This document shows, one piece after another, positions 1-8,104 of a stretch of DNA of 64,000 nt. The position numbers were made by a program, and so were the translations under genes. The stretch spans positions 124,001 through 188,000 of the forward strand of contig NZ_LAZU01000025.1 in NCBI RefSeq assembly GCF_000987955.1. The letters run 5' to 3'. Source of the DNA: Paenibacillus sp. DMB20 (GTDB taxonomy: Bacteria > Bacillota > Bacilli > Paenibacillales > Paenibacillaceae). How positions within the stretch are numbered: position 1 is the first letter of the stretch; each line of letters begins with the position of its first letter. The notes below the pieces were generated by a model. That model did no database searches. It was not told the DNA's origin and was given only the letters and a program-made list of their open reading frames with translations.

Positions 1-2
1 AA

Positions 3-1331
3 GGAGGCATGTTCGCATTATGGAACGACGTATCCGATGCCAACGGCTTGTCCATGGACGACTCGCATGACCGGTTGCTGCCCGGCATTCAGGTCGTGTC
101 GGAGAAGATGTGGACCGGAACGAGAGACGACCGATCCTTTGAACGGTTTGAACAACGTACCAAGGCCATCGGCGATGCTCCGAACGCGAATTTGTCCCAT
201 AAACTCACGGTAAAGAATGACGAGAATCAGGTGATCCGGTACTTGTTCGAAAAAGGGCTTCAGGATGACTCCGGCAACGACTTTGACGGCAAAGGCGTCC
301 ATGTCAACATGACGGAGGGGAAATACGGGAAGGGAGTCCGGTTCAAGGGCGGCTCCAGCTATATCGAGACGCCGGTTGACGCGGTCGGGTTCGGCTGGAC
401 GCTCTCCATGTGGGTGAAGCCCGACCCCGATAACCCGGACGATGCCGTTTTAATGGAGTCCCCGGTCGGCAAGATCAAGCTCAAGCAGGGCAAGACCGGC
501 AAGCTGGGATTCTCCAAGGAGCACTACGACAGCACGTTCGATTACGTTGTACCTGAAGGAGAATGGACGCATATTTTGCTGAAGGGAGACAATAAAGGCG
601 TTACGCTGTTCGTCAATATCGACGAGCATGTAGAGCGGCTGGAGGAGCGGTATCCGAAAATGCACACCCTGGTTTTGCCTGCGCTTCGGATCGGCAGCGA
701 TTCGAATGCGTTCAAGGGCGTGCTGGATAACGTCATGATCTACAACAAGCCGATCGATCTGCTGAGCGGCGAAAATTTGGCGCTCCATAAAACGGCTGAA
801 TCTTCGGAACTGGAATTTCCGTATTACTCGCCGGACATGGCGGTGGATGGAGTCGTATCCATCAATTCGCGATGGTCCAGCGCTTATGTCGACGATGCCT
901 GGTTTACCGTTGATCTTGGCGAATCGAAAGAGATCAACAAGGTCATTATCAAATGGCAGGCAGGAGCCGAGAAATACCAGCTGCTCGTATCCGAAGACAA
1001 GCAGAACTGGACGAACGTGTCCGGGGATGAGGGAGTCGTCACATCCAAAGGCAAGCTGGACATTATTACATTCGCTCCGACGAATGCGCGTTATGTCAAG
1101 TTCCAGGGCGTGAAGCGCGCAACCGTCTTCGGCAACTCCTTCTATGAGTTCGAGGTGTATGCCCCGGATCAGGTGCAGGAGTACAAACGGCTGATCGGCT
1201 TGATGGATGAACTGCTGCCGAAAGCGCACGGGCCTCTGCACAAAATGCTGCTTGAGGTGCTGAACCGATATCCATATGACGTGACGCGCGAGCTGCGTCC
1301 AATGCAGGAGCTGCTGAAGCAGCTTCAGTAA
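3..1331 (+). CDS. GH20 beta-N-acetylhexosaminidase, C-terminal part (5' end outside window)
   Basis: The reading frame is open to the first base of the window, so the gene starts upstream. The first residues (GGMFALWND) match the end of the GH20 barrel, which in this family carries the last active-site Trp; the catalytic Asp-Glu pair would lie outside the window. A laminin-G/concanavalin-like domain follows at about 270-770 (FKGGSSYIETP, then WTLSMWVKP), and an F5/8 type C (discoidin, CBM32-like) domain at about 780-1180 (NLALHKTAESS, then WFTVDLGESKEINKVIIKW). A short helical tail ends the protein. Such enzymes are usually secreted and cut terminal GlcNAc or GalNAc from glycans, with the accessory domains binding carbohydrate. 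The ATG at 9 is internal, not a start. A terminator follows directly. Confidence 0.85.
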   Translation, partial: GGMFALWNDVSDANGLSMDDSHDRLLPGIQVVSEKMWTGTRDDRSFERFEQRTKAIGDAPNANLSHKLTVKNDENQVIRYLFEKGLQDDSGNDFDGKGVHVNMTEGKYGKGVRFKGGSSYIETPVDAVGFGWTLSMWVKPDPDNPDDAVLMESPVGKIKLKQGKTGKLGFSKEHYDSTFDYVVPEGEWTHILLKGDNKGVTLFVNIDEHVERLEERYPKMHTLVLPALRIGSDSNAFKGVLDNVMIYNKPIDLLSGENLALHKTAESSELEFPYYSPDMAVDGVVSINSRWSSAYVDDAWFTVDLGESKEINKVIIKWQAGAEKYQLLVSEDKQNWTNVSGDEGVVTSKGKLDIITFAPTNARYVKFQGVKRATVFGNSFYEFEVYAPDQVQEYKRLIGLMDELLPKAHGPLHKMLLEVLNRYPYDVTRELRPMQELLKQLQ

Positions 1332-1372
1332 ATCGAGTTCAATGGACTAAACGATAACATGCAATGAATGCG

Positions 1373-1403
1373 CCCCGCGAGGTTTTCTCGCGGGGTTCTT
1401 CTT
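1373..1403 (+). terminator. Intrinsic terminator after the GH20 gene
   Basis: Perfect 9-bp stem (CCCCGCGAG at 1373-1381 with CTCGCGGGG at 1387-1395), 5-nt loop, then TTCTTCTT. Confidence 0.85.
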
Positions 1404-1515
1404 GCCGCTGCAAGGGTTCACCGTCCCTGACCGGTACTCCAAACGGTCTATCGGAACAACGAACGATTCCCTGCTTGGAAAATAAGCCTGTTTAACCCTA
1501 TGAAAATATCAAATA

Positions 1516-1524
1516 TGATATAAT
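1516..1524 (+). promoter_or_regulatory. Candidate extended -10 promoter for the exonuclease gene
   Basis: TGATATAAT gives a TGn extended -10 joined to a perfect TATAAT (1519-1524), about 64 nt before the GTG start. No good -35 is visible, which extended -10 promoters tolerate. Confidence 0.45.
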
Positions 1525-1587
1525 GGCAAAGTCATAGCATGGTAAAACATTTTGTTTTTTGAATACAAATAGGAGGAAATTTGAAAC

Positions 1588-2478
1588 GTGAACCCTACCA
1601 TACAACCATCCCTCATGCTCGTTGACGGCATGGCCCTTTTGTTCCGCGCTTACTATGCGACGGCTTCCAGCGGTTATATCCGCCGGACGAAATCCGGCCT
1701 TCCGACCAATGCGGTATACGGATTTCTCCGTTATTTGTGGGATGCCATAGATACGTTTAAACCGACGCACGTAGCCTGCTGCTGGGACATGGCTTCCAAG
1801 ACGTTCCGCAGCGACCAATTTGCGGCTTATAAGGGCAACCGGCCGGAGGCCCCGGACGATCTCGTGCCCCAGTTCTCCCTGATCCGGGAAGTGACGGAAT
1901 GCCTGGGCATTCCAAACCTTGGCGTGGAAGGATATGAAGCCGACGACTGCATCGGAACCCTGTCCCGCCGCTTCGGCGAGGACATGAACGTGATGATCCT
2001 GTCCGGGGACCATGACCTGCTTCAGCTCGTGAGCGACCGCACATCGGTTATCATTATGAAAAAGGGCCATGGCAACTATATGGTTTATACGCCGGAATCC
2101 CTTTATCAGGAAAAAGGTTTGCTTCCGCGCCAGGTCATCGACGTCAAGGGACTCATGGGCGATACGAGCGACAATTATCCCGGAGTCCGCGGAATCGGCG
2201 AGAAGACGGCCATGAAGCTGGTCCAGGAGTTTGAGTCGATCGAAGGCATTCTTGAGAACATGGATGCGTTGACCAAAAGCGTTAGAAACAAGATCGAGGC
2301 GGATCTGGAAATGTTGCATTTATCCCGGAGACTGGCTGAAATTCATTGCGAGGTTCCGCTGGAATGCGAGCTTGACCTGTGCCTGCTGGAGATTGATCAT
2401 GAGCGTGCCGCCGCCAAGCTGGATGAGCTCGAAATGAAGAGCCTAAGCCATATGATGGGAGCTGCAATGGTACCGTGA
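1588..2478 (+). CDS. ypcP: 5'-3' exonuclease (PIN plus helix-3-turn-helix; YpcP/ExoA type)
   Basis: A 296-residue protein homologous to the 5' nuclease domain of DNA polymerase I. It should remove RNA primers and flaps during lagging-strand maturation and repair. Acidic metal ligands are in place: D13 (LMLVDG), D119-D120 (YEADD), D141 and D143 (SGDHD), D192 and D195 (MGDTSDN), followed by the helix-hairpin (GVRGIGEKTA, 199-208) that binds the DNA backbone. The start is GTG at 1588 behind AGGAGGAAAT at 1571-1580. Length fits stand-alone bacterial 5' nucleases. The modA gene overlaps its stop by four bases, so the two are probably cotranscribed. Confidence 0.9.
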   Translation: MNPTIQPSLMLVDGMALLFRAYYATASSGYIRRTKSGLPTNAVYGFLRYLWDAIDTFKPTHVACCWDMASKTFRSDQFAAYKGNRPEAPDDLVPQFSLIREVTECLGIPNLGVEGYEADDCIGTLSRRFGEDMNVMILSGDHDLLQLVSDRTSVIIMKKGHGNYMVYTPESLYQEKGLLPRQVIDVKGLMGDTSDNYPGVRGIGEKTAMKLVQEFESIEGILENMDALTKSVRNKIEADLEMLHLSRRLAEIHCEVPLECELDLCLLEIDHERAAAKLDELEMKSLSHMMGAAMVP

Positions 2479-3299
2479 GCGGTTTTTTTAAACCGAAAAT
2501 GAAAAAGGGAGTATTGTCCGCACTTTTTATTTTCATGATCGCTTACGCAACAGCCTGTTCGGGCAGCGGCGGGAAGGCGGCCGACCCGTCCGGCGCGACC
2601 ATGGAAATCACGGTATCCGCCGCAGCCAGCTTGAAGGGGAGCCTTGAGGAGATCGCGAAGCTGTTCAACGAAGAGTACCCCGATATCAAAATCGCGTACA
2701 ATTTCGGCGGCTCCGGTTCCCTTCAGCAGCAGATCGAGCAGGGAGCCCCTGTCGATCTGTTTATTTCCGCTGCCATGGAGCCGATGCTCGCCCTGCGGGA
2801 TAAAGGCTTGGTTGACCCCGGACATAACCGCCCGCTGCTGCTGAACCGGCTGGTCCTGATCACGCCCAAAAACCGGCAAACGGTCACGGCCATGAAGGAT
2901 TTGAGCCGAATGCACGTAAAGGCGGTTGCGGTGGGCCAGCCCGAAACCGTTCCGGCCGGCGCGTATGCCAAGGAAGCTCTTCGGCATGAGGAATTGTGGG
3001 ACATGATTGAACCGAAAGCCGTTTATGGAAAGGATGTTTCCCAGGTATTGTCTTACGTTTCGTCCGGAAACGCCGATGCGGGATTCGTTTACGCAAGCGA
3101 CGCGTCAAAATCGAAGGATGTCCGGATTGCGGAAGAGATACCTCCGTCATTCCATACGCCTATCCATTATCCGGCGGCGGTGATCAGAACCGCGAAGCAT
3201 CCGGAGGAGGCCGGCCGCTTTCTCGAATTTTTGCGTTCGAAAGAGGCCGGGGCCATTTTCAAAAGGCATGGATTTTTTCTTCCGGAGGAAGCTTTGTGA
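2475..3299 (+). CDS. modA: Molybdate ABC transporter substrate-binding lipoprotein ModA
   Basis: A 274-residue periplasmic-binding-protein family member that would capture molybdate (or tungstate) outside the membrane. It has an N-terminal hydrophobic stretch ending in a lipobox-like YATAC with Cys28 as lipid site, then ModA hallmarks: VSAAASLKGSLEEI, YNFGGSGSLQQQIEQGAPVD and DAGFVYASD. GTG at 2475 overlaps the upstream stop; ATG at 2499 lacks a ribosome site, so GTG is preferred. The gene runs into a decayed modB (from 3296) and no modC follows. ModA may therefore be non-functional for transport here, or serve a transporter encoded elsewhere. Confidence 0.88.
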   Translation: MSGFFKPKMKKGVLSALFIFMIAYATACSGSGGKAADPSGATMEITVSAAASLKGSLEEIAKLFNEEYPDIKIAYNFGGSGSLQQQIEQGAPVDLFISAAMEPMLALRDKGLVDPGHNRPLLLNRLVLITPKNRQTVTAMKDLSRMHVKAVAVGQPETVPAGAYAKEALRHEELWDMIEPKAVYGKDVSQVLSYVSSGNADAGFVYASDASKSKDVRIAEEIPPSFHTPIHYPAAVIRTAKHPEEAGRFLEFLRSKEAGAIFKRHGFFLPEEAL

Positions 3300-3560
3300 T
3301 CGAGAGCCATTTGTTTTGGATGCCGGTGCGGCTTTCCGTAAATAGATCACTGCCATCCAGCGTGATTGCCTTTATACTGGGAACTGCACCCGCCAGGTGG
3401 ATGCACAGGGCCAACCCATACGAACCCCGACACCGCTGACGGCGATATATATTGCCGAAGGGAACGAAAGAGAGTGATCTCGCCCGGGCCTGGACCGGCA
3501 TGATTGTTTGTTATCCTGGCTGCTTCTTGACGCGGCGGGAAACGGCGGGAGCCATTGCCG
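3296..3560 (+). pseudogene. modB: Decayed molybdate permease modB remnant
   Basis: A GTG at 3296 overlaps the modA stop exactly where modB normally starts. The frame reads FWMPVRLSV, then SVIAFILGTAPARWMHR, which resembles the first part of ModB, and stops near 3438. Immediately after, in shifted frames, come PTPLTAIYIAEGNE and SDLARAWTGMIV, which resemble the ModB C-terminal PTAIYIAVE...LAWxWT region. About 400 bp of the middle, including the permease signature loop, is absent and at least one frameshift is present. This is a genuine deletion remnant, unlike the single-base lesions elsewhere in the window. The interval 3300-3622 holds nothing else recognisable. Confidence 0.7.
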
Positions 3561-3622
3561 TCAGGACCGGAAAGATTAACATATATAAACCATACTTGCA
3601 CACCTAGGAGAGGATGAACTAC

Positions 3623-4507
3623 ATGAAACTTGGAGCGATTGAAGCAGGCGGCACCAAATTTGTATGCGGGATCGGTACGGAGGACGGTACGGTTATCGAG
3701 CGTATCAGCTTTCCGACAACGACGCCGGAGGAAACGATGGCGCAGGTGTTCGATTTTTTTGCGGACAAAGGAGTGGAAGCGATCGGGGCCGGTTTCTTCG
3801 GACCGATTGACCCCGTAAAGGGAAGCCCGACGTACGGTTCCATTACAACGACGCCGAAGCCCCACTGGAGCAATTTCAATGTCGTTCATGCGTTGAAGGA
3901 ACGGTTTGACGTGCCCATCGCTTTCGATACGGACGTAAACGGCGCAGCGCTTGGGGAATATACATGGGGCGCAGCCCAGGGACTGGACAGCTGTCTGTAC
4001 ATCACGATCGGTACCGGCGTCGGAGCGGGTGCCGTGGTGGACGGCAAGCTGATTCACGGCCTGTCCCACCCGGAAATGGGACACATTATCGTTCGCCGCC
4101 ATCCGGAGGACACATACGAAGGTACCTGCCCGTACCACAAGGATTGCCTTGAGGGCTTGGCGGCAGGCCCATCGCTTGGCAGACGCTGGGGCGTGGCCGG
4201 TGCGGAGCTGACGCCTGACCATCCGGCATGGGAGATGGAGGCTTATTACCTTGCGCAGGCGCTGATGAACTACGTGCTGATTCTTTCGCCGCAGCGGATC
4301 GTCATGGGCGGAGGCGTGATGAAGCAACTGCAGTTGTTCCCGCTGATCCGCACGAAGCTGCAGGAGCTGCTGAACGGCTACGTATCGCATCCGAGCCTCA
4401 ATCAGGATATCGACCGGTTCATCGTTCCGCCGCAGCTCGGCGACAATGCGGGACTATGCGGTGCCCTGGCTCTCGCAAAGCTTGCGGCCGGCGAAGCGGC
4501 TAACTAA
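3623..4507 (+). CDS. ROK-family fructokinase
   Basis: A 294-residue sugar kinase of the ROK family, closest in motif to the YdhR/ScrK fructokinases that phosphorylate fructose to fructose 6-phosphate with ATP. The phosphate loop AGGTK lies at 8-12, the catalytic Asp is D104 (FDTDVNGAALGE), and a zinc site is formed by H154, C169, H172 and C175 (EMGHI, CPYHKDCLEG). Two in-frame ATGs exist, 3614 and 3623. AGGAGAGG at 3606-3613 abuts the first, so 3623 has the usual spacing and also gives the family-typical MKLGAIEAGGTK start. The gene stands alone and ends at a strong terminator. Confidence 0.88.
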   Translation: MKLGAIEAGGTKFVCGIGTEDGTVIERISFPTTTPEETMAQVFDFFADKGVEAIGAGFFGPIDPVKGSPTYGSITTTPKPHWSNFNVVHALKERFDVPIAFDTDVNGAALGEYTWGAAQGLDSCLYITIGTGVGAGAVVDGKLIHGLSHPEMGHIIVRRHPEDTYEGTCPYHKDCLEGLAAGPSLGRRWGVAGAELTPDHPAWEMEAYYLAQALMNYVLILSPQRIVMGGGVMKQLQLFPLIRTKLQELLNGYVSHPSLNQDIDRFIVPPQLGDNAGLCGALALAKLAAGEAAN

Positions 4508-4595
4508 GGAACGCGTGCTTGGAGAAGATCCGCTTCATTGAACTTTACAGGGTTGGAAGAGTGCTTCTTATCTGAAGCAGCTTTTGATCCTTAAC

Positions 4596-4637
4596 GGGGG
4601 AACCCTTGTGGTCTATGGACCATGGGGCCCCCTTTTT
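4596..4637 (+). terminator. Intrinsic terminator after the ROK kinase gene
   Basis: GGGGG (4596-4600) pairs with CCCCC ending at 4632, with inner stem TGGTC/GACCA, followed by TTTTTG. Confidence 0.85.
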
Positions 4638-4748
4638 GTTTAGCAAACACTCCGTGAAAGTGGTATAACAGCAGGGTTTGAACAAACGTTGCGATCATGA
4701 TAAACTTTTTCAGAAGCTTGGAATTGCAGCTGTAAAGGAAGGAAACAA

Positions 4749-5753
4749 ATGGAGAAATCGATGACGATTCAGGAAGTGGCACGATTGGCCGGTGTGTCCG
4801 TAGCTACCGTATCCAGGGTTTTGAACGGAAGTCCGCTGGTCAAAGACGATACCCGCGAAAAAGTGATGAGCGTTATACGTAAATTCGATTACCAGCCGAA
4901 TTTGCAGGGCCGGGCTTTAAGAAGATCGGAAACGATGAAAGTGCTTGTGCTGACTCCCCGGATAGACTGGCCTTTCTTTGCCGATGTCGTTCAGGGGCTT
5001 GAAGACCGCGCTAAGCAGGATGGTTATTACGTGTTGGTATGTCCGACCTCCAATCATAAAAACCGGGAAGAAGAATTGTTTCAAATGTTGCAAAATAAGC
5101 TTGCCGATGGAGTCATTACTTTTAGTTCCACGCTTACCGAGGAAAAATTAAGCGCATTGGGGCAAAAGTACAGCATCGTGCAATGCTGCGAGATTAAAGA
5201 GGCCTCCTTCACCTGCGCGGTATCCATAGACGATGAAGCCGCCGCTTATGATGCGGTTCGTCATTTCATTGAAGCCGGGCACAGGGATATTGCTTTGATC
5301 GGCGGGCCCTCAAACATTAACTCCACCCACCTGAGGCTGCAAGGATACAGGAGGGCGCTGGCGCAATACGATATTCCGGTTCGAAAGGAATGGATAAAGC
5401 TGGGGGATGGCAGGTATGATGACGGCGTGGCCCTGACAAACGAATTGCTGCAGCTATCGGAGAGCCCTTCGGCCATATTTTGCCTGAATGACAGTGTTGC
5501 CGTAGGCTGCGTCAATGCCATCAAGATAAACGGCCGCACCGTGCCGGATGAGATCGCCGTCATCGGATTCGACAACACTCGCGAAGCCACGATGTCTTTG
5601 CCAGCATTGACGACGGTGCACCAGCCTAAATATGATCTGGGGTATACCGCCATGAATTTGCTCATTCACAATATGACGAGCGAAGACAAGAATTATGAAA
5701 GAGTAACGCTGCCGCATCGGCTTGTCGAACGGGAATCAACTTCCCGTGGATGA
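4749..5753 (+). CDS. LacI/GalR-family transcriptional repressor
   Basis: A 334-residue regulator. Residues 5-24 form the LacI helix-turn-helix (IQEVARLAGVSVATVSRVL) and the hinge helix follows (YQPNLQGRALR); residues 60-330 are a periplasmic-binding-like effector domain (VIGFDN, LTTVHQPKYDLG). AAGGAAGG precedes the ATG. It lies just upstream of, and in the same direction as, an isomerase, dehydrogenase and symporter set. Two near-identical TGTAAT-ATTACA palindromes sit in the promoter of that set and a third variant before the symporter gene. I infer that it represses the set until a sugar or sugar acid binds it; the ligand cannot be read from sequence. Confidence 0.9.
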   Translation: MEKSMTIQEVARLAGVSVATVSRVLNGSPLVKDDTREKVMSVIRKFDYQPNLQGRALRRSETMKVLVLTPRIDWPFFADVVQGLEDRAKQDGYYVLVCPTSNHKNREEELFQMLQNKLADGVITFSSTLTEEKLSALGQKYSIVQCCEIKEASFTCAVSIDDEAAAYDAVRHFIEAGHRDIALIGGPSNINSTHLRLQGYRRALAQYDIPVRKEWIKLGDGRYDDGVALTNELLQLSESPSAIFCLNDSVAVGCVNAIKINGRTVPDEIAVIGFDNTREATMSLPALTTVHQPKYDLGYTAMNLLIHNMTSEDKNYERVTLPHRLVERESTSRG

Positions 5754-5777
5754 ACCAATAGAATAGAACTCTAACGG

Positions 5778-5824
5778 AACCGGTTTGAAGAGGCGAAAAG
5801 CCCATATCTTCATCCGGTTTTTTT
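5778..5824 (+). terminator. Intrinsic terminator after the LacI-family gene
   Basis: AACCGG...TGAAGA pairs with TCTTCA...CCGGTT around a GC-containing loop, followed by a run of seven T. It separates repressor transcription from the operated promoter that follows. Confidence 0.75.
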
Positions 5825-5854
5825 CGTTTGAAGGGAAACCATGTTCGAAAAGAT

Positions 5855-5883
5855 TTGACGGGGGTCAAATAATGGGGTACAAT
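5855..5883 (+). promoter_or_regulatory. Sigma-A promoter of the sugar module
   Basis: TTGACG (5855-5860), 17-bp spacer, TACAAT (5878-5883). The -35 lies in a further inverted repeat, TTTGAC-GGGG-GTCAAA at 5854-5869, which could be a second regulator's site. Transcription should start near 5890, just before the first LacI-type operator. Confidence 0.75.
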
Positions 5884-5893
5884 CCAGATACAC

Positions 5894-5913
5894 AAATGTA
5901 ATCCATTACATTT
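5894..5913 (+). promoter_or_regulatory. LacI-family operator O1
   Basis: Perfect palindrome, AAATGTAAT-CC-ATTACATTT, immediately downstream of the -10 box. The position would block promoter clearance. The TGTAAT-N2-ATTACA core is shared with O2. Confidence 0.75.
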
Positions 5914-5952
5914 ATAATAAATACCATAAAACAAAGGTTTATTTTGTTTTAA

Positions 5953-5966
5953 TGTAATCAATTACA
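5953..5966 (+). promoter_or_regulatory. LacI-family operator O2
   Basis: Perfect 14-bp palindrome TGTAATCAATTACA, same core as O1. O1 and O2 centres are about 56 bp apart (five helical turns), suited to cooperative binding or looping. Confidence 0.7.
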
Positions 5967-6029
5967 AAGATTTATGTCATTTGTAAAAGGTGCATTTGTG
6001 TACTTCATAAATTAGGGAGGAGATTGAAA

Positions 6030-6884
6030 ATGGGTCTGGAATTTGGTTTGCAGCTTTATTCGGTCAGAGACGAATTGACAAAAGATTTTAAAGGTACTTT
6101 GGAAAAGGTGGCTGCCATCGGATACCGAAACGTCGAGCTGTTTTTCCACGACGCTAACAATATCGGAGGCACGGTTGGGCAACTGAAACCGGCTGAGCTG
6201 AGACAGGAGTTGGATCGCCATGGCTTGAAAGCGGTATCGGCCCACATTGACCTTGGATTTTTGGAGCAGGACAACGCGCTGCAGATCGTCGACTATGCGA
6301 AAGAAGCCGGTTTTGATTCCGTGGCAATTGCAATCGCTTTCTTTGCCGATAAAGAAGAGGTTATGGCGATGTGCGGGAAATTAGACAAAGCGGGGCGTTT
6401 TTTCAAGGAGAACGGAATTCAGCTGTATTACCACAACCATTTTGAGGAATTCCAAAAGTTTGACGGTCAATATGTGCTGGATATCATTTTGGAGAATACG
6501 GAGGAAGATCTCCTTAAGGTCGAATTTGATACGTATTGGGCTTTGAGAGGCGGCGTGGATCCGATTGCTTATCTGAACAAGCTTGGAAACCGGTGCGATC
6601 TAATACATCAAAAGGATCTGCCAGCCGATGTGAAACCTGTGAACTTATTCGAAGTTATCGGCGACGACGCCCGAATCGATATGGAATTGATGATCAAGCT
6701 GCATAAGATCGAGTATTTCACGGAAGCAGGAGAAGGGGTCATGGACATCCCGGCTATATTGAAAGCGTTCAGAAGCAAGCCTGGGGCCAGATATCTGTTC
6801 ATCGAACAGGACTGGACGACGAAAAATCAGCTGGAAAGCGTCGAGATCAGCTACCACTATATTTCCAAACTATTTCAAGCCTAA
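6030..6884 (+). CDS. Sugar phosphate isomerase/epimerase (AP-endonuclease-2 TIM barrel)
   Basis: A 284-residue xylose-isomerase-like TIM barrel, the fold of IolE, IolI and ketose 3-epimerases. Expected metal ligands appear as Glu in NVELFF, His in YYHNHFEEF, Asp in VEFDTYW, His in LIHQKD and Glu in FIEQDW. It probably isomerises, epimerises or dehydrates a keto-sugar or inositol-like substrate. AGGGAGGAG (6014-6022) is spaced 7 nt from ATG 6030, better than the in-frame TTG at 6024. It is first in an apparent operon with the dehydrogenase 25 bp downstream. Confidence 0.85.
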   Translation: MGLEFGLQLYSVRDELTKDFKGTLEKVAAIGYRNVELFFHDANNIGGTVGQLKPAELRQELDRHGLKAVSAHIDLGFLEQDNALQIVDYAKEAGFDSVAIAIAFFADKEEVMAMCGKLDKAGRFFKENGIQLYYHNHFEEFQKFDGQYVLDIILENTEEDLLKVEFDTYWALRGGVDPIAYLNKLGNRCDLIHQKDLPADVKPVNLFEVIGDDARIDMELMIKLHKIEYFTEAGEGVMDIPAILKAFRSKPGARYLFIEQDWTTKNQLESVEISYHYISKLFQA

Positions 6885-6909
6885 TGGGCCGGACATTGGA
6901 GGAGCGAAA

Positions 6910-8007
6910 ATGAGCAAATTAAAAATAGGCATTATCGGCTGCGGCGGAATCGCCAATGCCAAGCATTTGCCGGCCTTGTCCAAATTGTCGGAGCTGGCGG
7001 AAATGACGGCGTTTTGCGATATCATCATCGAACGGGCGGAACTTGCTGCCAAGCAGTACGGAGCCGCAGGCGCCAAAACCTATACGGATTATAGGCAACT
7101 TATTCAAGACGGACAGCTTGATGTGGTTCATGTACTCACGCCGAACAGCACGCACTCCGTGATTACCGTCGAAGCGCTTGAGGCAGGCAAGCATGTCATG
7201 TGCGAGAAGCCGATGGCCATAAATTCACTGGAAGCGAAAAGCATGCTCGATGCCGCCAAAAGAACGGGCAAAAAGCTGACGATCGGTTATCAGAACCGGT
7301 TTAGGGAAGATGCGTTGATGCTGAAGGAAGCCTGCGAAGATGGATTCCTGGGCGATATCTATTTGGCTAAAGCACATGCGGTCCGCCGCCGCGCGGTTCC
7401 GACATGGGGGGTGTTTATGGACAAGGAGAAGCAAGGGGGAGGGCCCTTGATCGACATCGGAACCCACGCGCTCGACCTGACGCTCTGGTACATGAACAAT
7501 TACAAAGTGAAGTCCGTATCCGGAACCGCCTTTCAAAAATTGAAGGATCAAAACCAAGCGAACCTGTTCGGCAAGTGGGATCCAAACGAGTTTGAGGTGG
7601 AGGACTCCGCCGTCGGATTCATCAAAATGGAGAACGGTGCAACGATATTCCTGGAGTCATCATGGGCCCTTAACACCCTTGACGTTCGGGAAGCCATGAC
7701 CTCGCTGTTCGGAACGAGGGGCGGAGCGGAAATGCGCCGCAATCCGGCTGACGGAAACCCTGCTTTGCATCTAAATACCGAATTGTATGGCAAGCTCGTT
7801 GAAATCAAGCCGGAGATGAACGCCTCCATTCCGTATTACGGTTCGAAAGTCGAGAATGAGGCGGACCGCGAAGCGAGACAATGGCTTGAGGCCATTCTTG
7901 GGGATAAAGCGCTGCTTGTAAATCCTGAAGAGGCGTATGTCGTAACCAGGATCCTCGAGGCCATTTATGAATCTTCCAGAACAGGGCAAGAAATCATTTT
8001 AAATTAA
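6910..8007 (+). CDS. Gfo/Idh/MocA-family NAD(P)-dependent oxidoreductase
   Basis: A 365-residue dehydrogenase. Residues 6-16 hold the Rossmann loop GIIGCGGIANA, residues 98-101 the CEKP motif whose Lys is catalytic, and residues 182-190 the DIGTHALDL segment with the catalytic Asp and His. Family members oxidise sugar or inositol hydroxyls with NAD(P). GGAGGAGCG precedes the start. Its place between an IolE/IolI-like isomerase and a sugar symporter suggests a pathway of oxidation then isomerisation, but the substrate is not identifiable. Confidence 0.9.
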   Translation: MSKLKIGIIGCGGIANAKHLPALSKLSELAEMTAFCDIIIERAELAAKQYGAAGAKTYTDYRQLIQDGQLDVVHVLTPNSTHSVITVEALEAGKHVMCEKPMAINSLEAKSMLDAAKRTGKKLTIGYQNRFREDALMLKEACEDGFLGDIYLAKAHAVRRRAVPTWGVFMDKEKQGGGPLIDIGTHALDLTLWYMNNYKVKSVSGTAFQKLKDQNQANLFGKWDPNEFEVEDSAVGFIKMENGATIFLESSWALNTLDVREAMTSLFGTRGGAEMRRNPADGNPALHLNTELYGKLVEIKPEMNASIPYYGSKVENEADREARQWLEAILGDKALLVNPEEAYVVTRILEAIYESSRTGQEIILN

Positions 8008-8068
8008 ATGGACGTGCGCTTCCGTCTACTGCTTTTATGCCTAGTAGGCGGAAGTAAACACGTAAAAA

Positions 8069-8082
8069 TGTAAGGGGTTACA
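8069..8082 (+). promoter_or_regulatory. Candidate third LacI-family operator (O3)
   Basis: TGTAA-GGGG-TTACA, the same outer half-sites as O1 and O2 with a diverged centre, lies 22 bp before the symporter start. It could be a weak or auxiliary operator. The 97-bp gap before the symporter also holds an imperfect hairpin (CCGTCTACT with AGTAGGCGG, 8019-8051). Confidence 0.4.
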
Positions 8083-8104
8083 ATACCGTTCAGGGGGATA
8101 TCTC

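Noticed and set aside
3347..4390. Antisense open frame (347 codons) over the modB remnant and ROK kinase
   Set aside because: Shadow of the kinase codons; it also crosses the modB remnant that reads on the plus strand.
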